A DNA stretch of 64,000 bases from Dechloromonas sp. CZR5 (GTDB taxonomy: Bacteria; Pseudomonadota; Gammaproteobacteria; Burkholderiales; Rhodocyclaceae): the NCBI RefSeq assembly GCF_008711155.1, contig NZ_VUYQ01000006.1, forward strand, positions 186,001 to 250,000. Reading direction: 5' to 3'. Below are positions 43,291-51,420 of this stretch, piece after piece. Position 1 is the first letter of the stretch. The number at the start of each line of letters is the position of its first letter. The notes under the pieces are model-generated. The model saw nothing but the letters and a program-made list of their open reading frames with translations, had not been told where the DNA came from and searched no databases. Position numbers and translations under genes: made by a program.

Positions 43291-43917
43291 ATGACCCGGA
43301 TACCCGTCCCACGCCTGCTGCTCCCCCTTCTTGCCGTCGCCTCCTTGCTTGGCGCCTGCGTTCCTGCGCTCCTCGTCACCGGTGCCGCCGGTACGGCCAT
43401 CAGCTACCACGACCGACGCTCCACCGGCATCCAGGCCGACGACGAAACCTCTGAATGGCGGGGCCGGAACCGTGTTCCGTCCGCCTATAGCGACAGCGCG
43501 AACGTCAATTTCACCGCCTTCAACAGGAACCTGCTGGTCACGGGCGAAGTTCCGAACGCGCAGGCGCGCGCCGACATCGGCGACATGGCCGAGCGCATCG
43601 AGGGCATTCGCAGGGTGCACAACGAACTGCAAATCGCCGCAGTTTCGACCCTGGGTTCGCGCAGCAACGACGTGTTCATTTCGTCGAAATACAAGGCACG
43701 CCTGCTCGACAACGATCGGGTCGCCAGCAACCACATCAAGCCGGTGACCGAGAACGGCGTACTGTTTCTGATGGGCATCGTGAACGAAGGCGAGGCCGTG
43801 GCTGCGGTCAACCTCGCGCGCACCACCGCCGGTGTGCGCAAGGTGGTCAATCTGCTGGAAGTGCTACCCGATGCCGACATCCGGCGTATCGACGAAGCCC
43901 GCTTCGGCACACGCTGA
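43291..43917 (+). CDS. BON-domain outer-membrane lipoprotein (DolP/YraP-like)
   Basis: 208 residues. The signal peptide ends in lipobox LLGAC, so it is a lipoprotein. Two BON domains follow: NVNFTAFNRNLLVTGEVPNAQARADIGDMAERIEGIRRVHNEL and DRVASNHIKPVTENGVLFLMGIVNEGEAVAAVNLARTTAGVRKVVNLLEV. The dual-BON lipoprotein layout and the early GTAISYHDRRSTGIQADDE are those of DolP, which supports outer-membrane integrity and BAM function. In many betaproteobacteria it follows diaA/yraN; those genes are not present here, again consistent with disturbed DNA upstream. Confidence 0.9.
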   Translation: MTRIPVPRLLLPLLAVASLLGACVPALLVTGAAGTAISYHDRRSTGIQADDETSEWRGRNRVPSAYSDSANVNFTAFNRNLLVTGEVPNAQARADIGDMAERIEGIRRVHNELQIAAVSTLGSRSNDVFISSKYKARLLDNDRVASNHIKPVTENGVLFLMGIVNEGEAVAAVNLARTTAGVRKVVNLLEVLPDADIRRIDEARFGTR

Positions 43918-43934
43918 GGCGCTCCTGAAGCCCT

Positions 43935-45758
43935 CTAAAGCCTGCCCATGCCGAACATCCCGGGCAGCCAGGTGGCCAGGAAAGGCAGGGCCGAGATGGT
44001 CAGGGCGCCGAGCAGCAGGGCCAGCACGGCGGGCAGCACCGAAACGGCAACGTAACGGATCGACTTGCCGAACATCGCCGAGGCGAAATAGAGGTTCATC
44101 CCGGCCGGCGGACAAAGAAAGCCCATCTCGAGGTTGGCCAGGAAAATCACCCCGAAATGCACCGGATCGATGCCGTAGCTGATCGCCACCGGCAGCAGCA
44201 AGGGCACCAGGACAACGATGGCGGCGTAGATTTCCATCAGGGCGCCCGCCAGCAACAGGAACAGGTTGAGGGCGATCAGGAAGGCGAACTTGTTGGGCAG
44301 CACCGACTGCACCCAGTCGATGGCGGCATCGGGGATTCCGGCATCGACCAGGTAATTGGTCAGCCCGAGCGCCATGCCGAGGATGACCATGATGCCGCCG
44401 ATGACCTCCGCACAGTCGGCCAAAGCCTGACGGATGTGCGACCAGTCGAGTTCGCGGTGGGCCAGCGCCTGCGTCAGCAGGGCATAGGCGGCGGTCAGCG
44501 CGGCGCTTTCGGTCGGTGTCGCGATGCCGCTGACCAGCGAACCGATGGCCACGACGGGTGCCAGCAGCTCCCACTTCGCCGCCCACAAGGCCGGGCGGAC
44601 GGCACGCGTCTCATGAACCGGAAGCGCGGCGCCAACGTTGTGCCGACCGCGCCGCAGATAGCCGCCGGCGAGCAGCAGGAAAACGACCATCACCGCCGCC
44701 GGCAGCACCCCGGCGAGGAACATGGTGTTGATCGGCACCCGGGCGATGATGGCGAACATGATCAGCGGCACCGACGGCGCCAGCAATACGCCGAGCGCGC
44801 TGGCACTGGTCACCAGGCCGATGCCGCGCTGTTCCGGAAAACCGGCACGGGTCAACAGCGGCAGCAACAGGCCGCCCAGCGCGAGGATGGTCACCCCGCT
44901 GCCGCCGGTGAAGGCGGTGAAGAAGGAACAGAGCACCGCCGCCGCGAGGGCCGTGCCGCCGATGCCGTTGCCGAACAGGGCGGTGAACAAGACACCGAGG
45001 CGGGCCGCCGCACCGGTTCGGGCAAACAGCAGGCCGGCCAGGGTAAACAACGGCAAGGCGGGCAGCGAGGGATTGACAGTGATCTGGTAATGGCTGAGCG
45101 GCACCGAAGCCAGGGGCTGCCCTTCGCTCCAGAACAGGGCCAGCGCCAGACCGCCGAGAACGGCGAAGATCGGCGCCCCGCACAGCAATACGATGCCGAG
45201 CCAGAGAGCAAAGGGCCAGAACGGCAGGCTGCTGCCGTCGAAATGGCCGGCAAACAGAAAGCCTGAGGCCGGCAGCAACAAGGCGAGAACCGCACGCGCC
45301 GCCAGGTTCTCCGTCAGCCGCCACGCCAGCTTGCCGGCGAGCAGGCCAAAACCCACGGGCATGGCCAGCTCGAGCACCCAGCCGGGAATGCCGTAGGCGA
45401 TATCGCGCGGCGTCGCCATTTCGCTGGCGACGAAAGTCCAGCTGGCCTGCGTCAGCATGCCGCACAGCACGGCCGAACTGGCGCCGGCGACATAGCGGGC
45501 GGCCTGGCGCACCAGCGGATGGCGGGCAGCGGCGAACCCGGCGCCGAGCGAACTCAGGTGCTGGCCGCGTTCGGCAACCAGCGCGCCGAACATCGCCAGG
45601 ATCAGCCCGAGATGCTGCACCAGCACCGGCGCATTCTCGATCCCCTTGCCGAACAACGAACGCAAACCGATCTCCAGCAGCGGGATCAGCAACATCAGGG
45701 CCAGCGCCCCCCCGGCGATCAGCGCATCGAACTGGCCCAGCCAGCGGTAGGCACCCAT
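43935..45758 (-). CDS. TRAP transporter fused small/large permease (DctQM)
   Basis: 607 residues, all membrane helices. The first 170 residues form the four-helix DctQ part (LIPLLEIGLRSLFGKGIENAPVLVQHLGLILAMFGALVAERGQHLS). The remainder is a DctM part with typical motifs: FLANLEMGFLCPPAGMNLYFAS, the gate-like FTAFTGGSGVTILALGGLLLP and GLVTSASALGVLLAPSVPLIMFAI. It is driven by an ion gradient together with a periplasmic DctP protein encoded directly upstream (gap 3 bases). Substrate unknown, probably an organic acid. Confidence 0.9.
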   Translation of the reverse strand: MGAYRWLGQFDALIAGGALALMLLIPLLEIGLRSLFGKGIENAPVLVQHLGLILAMFGALVAERGQHLSSLGAGFAAARHPLVRQAARYVAGASSAVLCGMLTQASWTFVASEMATPRDIAYGIPGWVLELAMPVGFGLLAGKLAWRLTENLAARAVLALLLPASGFLFAGHFDGSSLPFWPFALWLGIVLLCGAPIFAVLGGLALALFWSEGQPLASVPLSHYQITVNPSLPALPLFTLAGLLFARTGAAARLGVLFTALFGNGIGGTALAAAVLCSFFTAFTGGSGVTILALGGLLLPLLTRAGFPEQRGIGLVTSASALGVLLAPSVPLIMFAIIARVPINTMFLAGVLPAAVMVVFLLLAGGYLRRGRHNVGAALPVHETRAVRPALWAAKWELLAPVVAIGSLVSGIATPTESAALTAAYALLTQALAHRELDWSHIRQALADCAEVIGGIMVILGMALGLTNYLVDAGIPDAAIDWVQSVLPNKFAFLIALNLFLLLAGALMEIYAAIVVLVPLLLPVAISYGIDPVHFGVIFLANLEMGFLCPPAGMNLYFASAMFGKSIRYVAVSVLPAVLALLLGALTISALPFLATWLPGMFGMGRL

Positions 45759-45761
45759 CGC

Positions 45762-46769
45762 CTACCTTTTGCCGGCGCGGTAGGCCTTCAGATAGCCGAC
45801 CACCTCGTCGAAGGTATCGGCCGGCACCATCCTGCCGCGAATCTTCGGATAGAGCTTGTCGGCCAGATCATTCCATTCCTTCATCTGCTCGGCATTCGGC
45901 TTGTTCACCGTCAGGCCGCGTTTCTTCATGGCATCGACGGCGTCGTCGACCTCCTGGCGCGCCTTGGCCCTCAGTTGCACGCCAGCCTTGGCTCCGGCCT
46001 CGCGCACGGCAGCCTGCCCTTCGGGGGTCAGCTCGTCCCAAGCCTTCTTGGTAATGATCAGGGCGCCGACGATCGGTGCCCAGTTCAGATCGAGCATGTT
46101 GCTGGCCGTGGTGTAGACCTGCGTGGCCAGTGCAAAATAAGGCGTCGAGGGAACGGCATTGATCATCCCGGTCTGGATGGACGGCAGGATGTCTGCGGTC
46201 TCCAGCGGCACCGGGGTGTAGCCCAGGCTCTTCATGATCTCCTGCTGATCGACTTCGCTGCCCCAGGCAAAGAATTTCATCTTGCGAAAATCGTCCGGTC
46301 GCACCGCCGGCTCTTTCGAGAAAAACCGCACCCAGCCGGCATCGCCCCAGGCCAGCACGACGAAGCCCTTGTCGAGGAACTTCTTTTCCATGGCCGGCCG
46401 CATCTTCTCGCGGACGTAATCGACCTCTTCCCAGCTGCGGAACATCAGCGGCATGTTCTGCAACGCGGCAATCGACGGTTCGATCTCGCGCAGGCCGACC
46501 ACCGACAGCAACCCGCCCTGCAACTGGCCGATCCGCATGCGGCGCACCATGTCGGTTTCGCCCCCCTGGCTGCCGTCCGGATAGACGAGGTACTTGGCAT
46601 TGCCGCCCTGGGCGGTACGCCACGCCTCGCCCAATTCCATCAACTGGCGGTGGTAAAGCGAATTCTTGGTCGCCAGCGTGCCGATCCGCAATTGCTTGTC
46701 GGCCGCCGGTACATTGAATGCCAATACACAGCCCAACAGCAGGCCGGCCAGTTTGCCCAGGGTGCTCAT
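45762..46769 (-). CDS. TRAP transporter substrate-binding protein (DctP family)
   Basis: 335 residues with signal peptide (KLAGLLLGCVLAFNVPAA) and a good GGAGAG ribosome site. DctP features are LRIGTLATKNSLYHRQLMELGEAWR, FLDKGFVVLAWGDAGWVRFFSK, the family's FAWGSEVDQQEIMKSLGYTPVPLETADILPSIQTGMINAVPS block, and MLDLNWAPIVGALIITKKAWDEL. The conserved binding arginine appears to be the one in GWVRFFS. The sequence type is that found with TatT-containing TRAP systems. It lies between the TatT and DctQM genes on the same strand. Confidence 0.9.
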   Translation of the reverse strand: MSTLGKLAGLLLGCVLAFNVPAADKQLRIGTLATKNSLYHRQLMELGEAWRTAQGGNAKYLVYPDGSQGGETDMVRRMRIGQLQGGLLSVVGLREIEPSIAALQNMPLMFRSWEEVDYVREKMRPAMEKKFLDKGFVVLAWGDAGWVRFFSKEPAVRPDDFRKMKFFAWGSEVDQQEIMKSLGYTPVPLETADILPSIQTGMINAVPSTPYFALATQVYTTASNMLDLNWAPIVGALIITKKAWDELTPEGQAAVREAGAKAGVQLRAKARQEVDDAVDAMKKRGLTVNKPNAEQMKEWNDLADKLYPKIRGRMVPADTFDEVVGYLKAYRAGKR

Positions 46770-46805
46770 GTTTTCTCTCCGCGTTGCTTGTCGTGTAGTC
46801 GTGAC

Positions 46806-47708
46806 TCAGAACAGGTCGTCGGCCTGGTCGAGAAGCCAGGCCGCCCGCTGCCGCATCACCTCGTTCTGCGTGCGCAGCGGGCTATCCGCTTCATCCTTGA
46901 TCGTCAGCGCCTGGCGCAGCAGGCTTTCGAAAAGCGCCCGGTCGCCTGCCGGCTGGGCATACCCCTCGGCCTTGGCAACCAAGACCGCGGCGCTGCGACC
47001 GCCCGATTGGGCAATGGCGCGGTCGAAATACACCTGCGCCTGCTTCGGGCTGCCGCCCGGCCGGGCGGCCTCGAAAGTAGCGAGCAGCCCGGTCAGCGCC
47101 CCCTGCCCCCAGTCCGGATCGGCGACCCAGGCGAGGTGGGCAAGACGGATGGCCAGAGGCAGGTCGGCGACCACATCCGGATCGTCCTTGGACAGGGAAA
47201 TCCAGCCGCCCCACGAAGCGGCCGCCCAGTAGGCCAGGCCGACCCGGTCGCGACCGACGATTGGCCGGCTGCTGTCGCCCCCCTCGGCCAGCGCGGCAGA
47301 GAATCCGGGTGCCCCCCTGTCGAGGGCCGCCATGGCGTGCCGGTGGCCCCGCTCATAGAGCCTCGCCGCCCGGCCCCGTAGCCGCTCGGCGGCCTTGGCA
47401 TCCCGGGCCTCGATCCGTTCCGCGTCGAAAGCGACGAAGGCGTAGGCGTACTGGGTAAAGCCGGCGGCTACCGACTCGGCCAGCGCGCGGTGCCCGGGAT
47501 TCTGGCGCAAAACCGACTCGGACAATTTCAGGTGAAACGGCGCCGCATCGCGCAGCAAGTCCAGATCGCTTTCGTTGCCTTGCCCTGACGCGGACAATTC
47601 GTCGGCCAGGCTATCGACGATCAGCTGACGCGGGGTGCAGGCCGCCAGCTGTAACGCAGCGACGAGCGCCAAAAGCACCGGGCCGGCTTTGGGTAGGTAT
47701 GAGGGCAA
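46806..47708 (-). CDS. TatT-family TRAP transporter accessory lipoprotein
   Basis: About 300 residues. No ATG is available; TTG 47708 (GGAACG upstream) or TTG 47732 are the best starts. The lipobox is LAAC. The rest is helical and TPR-like: SDLDLLRDAAPFHLKLSESVLRQNPGHRALAESVAAGFTQYAYAFV, YWAAASWGGWISLSKDDPDVVADLPLAIRLAHLAW and GGSPKQAQVYFDRAIAQSGGRSAAVLVAKAEGYAQP, matching the TatT (T-component) family, which forms a trimeric ring binding the DctP protein in Treponema. It is first gene of the TRAP operon. Confidence 0.82.
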   Translation of the reverse strand: MPSYLPKAGPVLLALVAALQLAACTPRQLIVDSLADELSASGQGNESDLDLLRDAAPFHLKLSESVLRQNPGHRALAESVAAGFTQYAYAFVAFDAERIEARDAKAAERLRGRAARLYERGHRHAMAALDRGAPGFSAALAEGGDSSRPIVGRDRVGLAYWAAASWGGWISLSKDDPDVVADLPLAIRLAHLAWVADPDWGQGALTGLLATFEAARPGGSPKQAQVYFDRAIAQSGGRSAAVLVAKAEGYAQPAGDRALFESLLRQALTIKDEADSPLRTQNEVMRQRAAWLLDQADDLF

Positions 47709-47998
47709 TTTCGTTCCGCAGCAAGCGTTCAATGAGCCGGCACACTAGCGGCCCGATGTTACAGCGCCGTGAATCGCACCCTCGGACACAACACGTTTCC
47801 CGCGCCGCCCACTCCACCTAAAAGGCGCTGCCAAGCCACGAGCGGACTTCCCTCGGCTTTTCGTCTGCCCAAAAGCAGCCTACGAACATTTCGCGGTTAA
47901 GTAGACCATCTACGACACGCGCGGCGTCAAAAACAAGCTGTCCGGAAACCAAGGCATCAGGCCTTGGCAATACACCGGTTCAGAGGGCTTCTTCAATT

Positions 47999-48886
47999 TT
48001 ATTCGGCCGCTATTCGCCTTATCAGTGTCTCCCTCAACCAGATTCCGGCTTTACCTTGGGCGTGAGAGCGATGCCAAAGAACCTCCATGCGCATCGTGGG
48101 AAGCTCCGGGATAAAGTCCGGCCTCAACTGGGCAATTTCCCCCGCGCCAAGAGCTTCCTCCGCAAGAAACTCCGGCAGCATCGCCCAACCGTGTCCGTGC
48201 TTGACCAATTCAAGAATTGCCAAGTCGCCCTCGACCCTCCACACGTTGGAAGCTATCAGTACGTCGAAGTGATGGGGGGCGCCGCCACGCGAGGTAATCA
48301 CTATTTGTCGATGCTTTATCAAGTCCGCACGGCCCACCATCTTCTTTGAGGCTAGCGGATGATCGGCTGCCACGAAGAGCGGCGCCCTGACCATGCCGAT
48401 GGAACGCGTTTCTATTTCCTTGTGGGCGTGTGTCTGTTCGTATCCGATTCCGATCTGGGCCCGACCGCTCAGCAGCATGGCGACCTGGTCGTCAAGCAAC
48501 GGGAACAAGAGCTCAAGCTCTACACTCGGGAAACGTTCCGCAAACGCACCCAGTATCGGTTCCAGCCACGGAAGATGCGAGGTATCGTCCACCGCCAGCG
48601 TCAATCGATGCTCGACCCCTGCCGCTATTTCTCCCGAAAGCGCCTGCAAGTTCGCACACCCTTCGATGATGCGCCTTGCATCCACCAGGAGGCGTTTCCC
48701 TTCTGCCGTCAGCGCGGGATATCGTCCGCTTCGGTCAAACAACGAAACCCCCAGGTCGGCCTCCAGATTGGCAACCGCCGTGCTGATGACGGATTGGGCC
48801 TTGCCGAGGCGCCGGGCGGCTGCCGAAAACGATCCGGTATCCGCCGCTGCATCGAATGCTTGCAGTTGTTCTATGGAGAAATTCAT
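47999..48886 (-). CDS. LysR family regulator divergent from a PACE efflux gene (AceR-like by position)
   Basis: 295 residues. N-terminal helix-turn-helix (IEQLQAFDAAADTGSFSAAARRLGKAQSVISTAVANLEADLG), then an effector domain with HRLTLAVDDTSHLPWLEPIL. It is divergent from a PACE-family efflux gene over 83 bases, the same arrangement as aceR-aceI of Acinetobacter, in which the LysR protein activates the pump. A target role is therefore inferred from position only. Confidence 0.85.
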   Translation of the reverse strand: MNFSIEQLQAFDAAADTGSFSAAARRLGKAQSVISTAVANLEADLGVSLFDRSGRYPALTAEGKRLLVDARRIIEGCANLQALSGEIAAGVEHRLTLAVDDTSHLPWLEPILGAFAERFPSVELELLFPLLDDQVAMLLSGRAQIGIGYEQTHAHKEIETRSIGMVRAPLFVAADHPLASKKMVGRADLIKHRQIVITSRGGAPHHFDVLIASNVWRVEGDLAILELVKHGHGWAMLPEFLAEEALGAGEIAQLRPDFIPELPTMRMEVLWHRSHAQGKAGIWLRETLIRRIAAE

Positions 48887-48969
48887 CTATCTGTTTTCTG
48901 GATGGAACATAACTTCAGTATATCTGCCATAGCAATTAAAGTCGCTCCGAGCAGTCAATGGAGAAAGAC

Positions 48970-49401
48970 ATGAGAACGACTTATGACCGGATTCGGCACA
49001 CCGTGGGATTCGAGCTGATTGGCTTGGCCATCTGTATCCCCGTGGCAGTGCTGCTTTTCGACATACAAGCCCACCAGGCAGGGGGGCTGGCCGTGGCCGC
49101 ATCGCTGATCGCAGCGGGCTGGAACTATCTCTACAACCTGGCGTTCGACAAGATCATGTCGAGTCGCCTTGGGCGCCTGGAAAAAACCTGGGGCGAACGT
49201 GTCTTTCACGCACTGGGGTTTGAAGGCGGCCTGATGCTTCTTGTCCTGCCGCTGGCGGCCTGGTGGTTATCCATCAGCCTCTGGCAGGCATTGCTCATCG
49301 ACATTGGCTTCATCGTCCTCTATGTCGTGTATGCCTTCTTCTACAACCTGGCGTACGACAAGGTTTTTCCTGTGCCGAACTACTGTGCGAGTGCGAAATG
49401 A
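48970..49401 (+). CDS. PACE family multidrug/biocide efflux transporter (AceI-like)
   Basis: 143 residues from ATG 48970 (GGAGAAAGAC upstream; ATG 48958 is an alternative). Four membrane helices in two repeats of the bacterial transmembrane-pair domain: RIRHTVGFELIGLAICIPVAVLLF with WNYLYNLAFDKIM, and RVFHALGFEGGLMLLVLPLAAWWL with VLYVVYAFFYNLAYDKVFP. The repeated YNLA(F/Y)DK motif and an acidic residue in helix 1 (FELIG) are PACE hallmarks. Members export chlorhexidine and natural polyamines such as cadaverine and putrescine. Confidence 0.9.
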   Translation: MRTTYDRIRHTVGFELIGLAICIPVAVLLFDIQAHQAGGLAVAASLIAAGWNYLYNLAFDKIMSSRLGRLEKTWGERVFHALGFEGGLMLLVLPLAAWWLSISLWQALLIDIGFIVLYVVYAFFYNLAYDKVFPVPNYCASAK

Positions 49402-49554
49402 CCACTCTCTGGAAGTCTGAACTCGCTTGGTTGCCGATTGAGCGAGATGATGGAGCGGACACACGCGTTCTCTCGTCGAGCGCCTGCCCGGCGGCAAGCG
49501 TTAGCCGAGCCGCCCCGCCAGCGACCCGACGATAGTGCGGCCTGAATCGTGCTG

Positions 49555-51219
49555 TCAGACGCTGAACTGCAGGGTGCTGTCACGCAACCTTGCAGCCAGC
49601 GAGGCCACCTCTTCGGCCGAAGCCGACGACTCCCCGGCCGCCCGGGCGCCGCGCTCGATCATTTGCGCCATGCGTTCGGTGTTCCGGGCAATCTGTTCGG
49701 CCGCCTGGCGCTGTTCGTCAAGGACATCGACAATCTCGTTGGCCGCCCGAGCCGACTGTTCGCAAATCGCCTCGATTTTCCGGATCGCCACCTCGGTCGC
49801 CGAAGCCAGCTCGGTTCCCCGCTGCGCGCGTGCCGCGGTCGCCACGACGGCTTCGTTGGTCTGGCCCGCGGCATCGCCCAGGCGAACCACCAGCTCCTCG
49901 ATCTTGAACGTCGTATCCGAGGTGCGGTTGGCCAGCTTGCGCACCGCGTCGGCAACCACGGCGAAGCCCCGGCCCGCCTCCCCTGCCCGCGCCGCCTCGA
50001 TGGCGGCATTGAGCGAAAGGAGGTTGGTCTGTTCGGAAATATCCTTGATCTCCTGGGCAAAACGCGAGATATCCCGCGTATGTTCCTGCAATTCGCCCAT
50101 GGCCATGGTCGATGCCGTGGCCTGCTCGAAAATGCAGCCGATTTCGCTGATCGCCTGATGAATCACCTGGCCGCTGTCGACCGCCGTCTGGCGCGTCTGT
50201 TTGGCCGCATCGGCAGCGTTCCCGGCACTTCCGGCCATTGCCGCGATCGCCGTCGTCAGTTCCTGTATCGCTGCCGCGATGGTTGCCGCCGCATCGCTCT
50301 GCAGGCTCGTCGTGCTCGCCACCTCGCGCGCCGAACGTTGCAGCGCGAGCGCGTTGTCCGAGGTCACCTCGGCACCGGACTTCACGTCGGCGATCAGGCC
50401 GCGGAGCTTGTCCTGCATCCGCTCCACCGAGGCAACCAGCGAGTCGGCGGCAGCCTTTCCGGAGAGGATGCTTTGCGTCAGGTCGCCGGCCGCCACACGC
50501 GTCGTCGCCCGGACGACCGGTTCCAGCTCGCCGCCCAGGCGACGCAGGATGTGCCGCGACGACCAGACGGCAAAGCCCAGCGATATCAGCGCGCCGAGCA
50601 CGCCGACGAGCAGGATGAAGGCGAGGTTTTCCCGATAGCGCGCATCGGCCACGTCGCTGGCGCGCCCGGCGCTCGACGACACCTGCCCGCTGATGGCCGC
50701 ATAACAGTCGGTCAACGCTGCCATCAGCGGGGCATCCGCATCGCGAATGGCGGCATCGACCATCAGCGCATACCTGGGCATTCCCGGTTCGTTCTCTGCG
50801 AGGACTTGATCGTAAAGCTGGTTGAGTTCGCCGCCCAGCCGGCGTATCTCTACAATCCGCCCGCCTTCCGGCAGCGCCGACTGCCGGTTCTGTGCCTCCA
50901 GCGCCTCGAGTTGCTGCCAGAAACGCTGCCGCCCCACCTGGTATTCGGCCAGCCCTTTCTCGAACTCGGCCGCCATGAAATTTCGCAGCACCATGCTGTT
51001 CAGGCCGTGCTGCTGAACCTGCAACGCACTCCGGACTTCGCTGAGCAAAGCCAGGGCACGCGTGGTGGCAGCCACCTCGCTCGATACCTGGCGGACATCG
51101 CTCCGAAAGGCCGACAGGGAGGCCAGCGCCGCCGCCATCAGTAACAGGCCGAAACCACTGCCGATGATCACCATCAACAGCATGCGTGTACGAATCGACA
51201 AAACACCCTTGTGCAGCAT
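49555..51219 (-). CDS. Methyl-accepting chemotaxis protein
   Basis: 554 residues. TM1 about residues 12-33, periplasmic sensor of about 160 residues with repeated heptads ([30 protein letters not shown]), TM2 ([25 protein letters not shown]), HAMP, and the signalling domain with tip [26 protein letters not shown]. No CheR-docking pentapeptide is present. The sensor is unlike that of the chemoreceptor at 29312, so ligands differ. It is divergent from ppk1 over about 200 bases. Confidence 0.92.
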   Translation of the reverse strand: MLHKGVLSIRTRMLLMVIIGSGFGLLLMAAALASLSAFRSDVRQVSSEVAATTRALALLSEVRSALQVQQHGLNSMVLRNFMAAEFEKGLAEYQVGRQRFWQQLEALEAQNRQSALPEGGRIVEIRRLGGELNQLYDQVLAENEPGMPRYALMVDAAIRDADAPLMAALTDCYAAISGQVSSSAGRASDVADARYRENLAFILLVGVLGALISLGFAVWSSRHILRRLGGELEPVVRATTRVAAGDLTQSILSGKAAADSLVASVERMQDKLRGLIADVKSGAEVTSDNALALQRSAREVASTTSLQSDAAATIAAAIQELTTAIAAMAGSAGNAADAAKQTRQTAVDSGQVIHQAISEIGCIFEQATASTMAMGELQEHTRDISRFAQEIKDISEQTNLLSLNAAIEAARAGEAGRGFAVVADAVRKLANRTSDTTFKIEELVVRLGDAAGQTNEAVVATAARAQRGTELASATEVAIRKIEAICEQSARAANEIVDVLDEQRQAAEQIARNTERMAQMIERGARAAGESSASAEEVASLAARLRDSTLQFSV

Positions 51220-51340
51220 GAAACCCCTCGCAAAACACCAAAAATAACAACACGGTACGCAGCGAATGTTTCATGCGAATGACCGGGGGAGACAAATCTG
51301 CCGCTCATTCCCGACAGGGACATCGGCAAACACAGGGATG

Positions 51341-51360
51341 TTGTCATGTGGCTGAAACAT
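51341..51360 (+). promoter_or_regulatory. Possible Pho box upstream of ppk1
   Basis: TTGTCATGTGGCTGAAACAT lies 61 bases before the ppk1 start and resembles the PhoB direct repeat CTGTCAT-N4-CTGTCAT, with a good first half (TGTCAT) and a degenerate second half (CTGAAAC). Phosphate control of ppk is known in other bacteria. The match is partial. Confidence 0.35.
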
Positions 51361-51420
51361 TAATGCAACAAAATGATGGACTTAAGGCCTATACTTCAAG
51401 AGTCACATGGAGCTTGCGCG

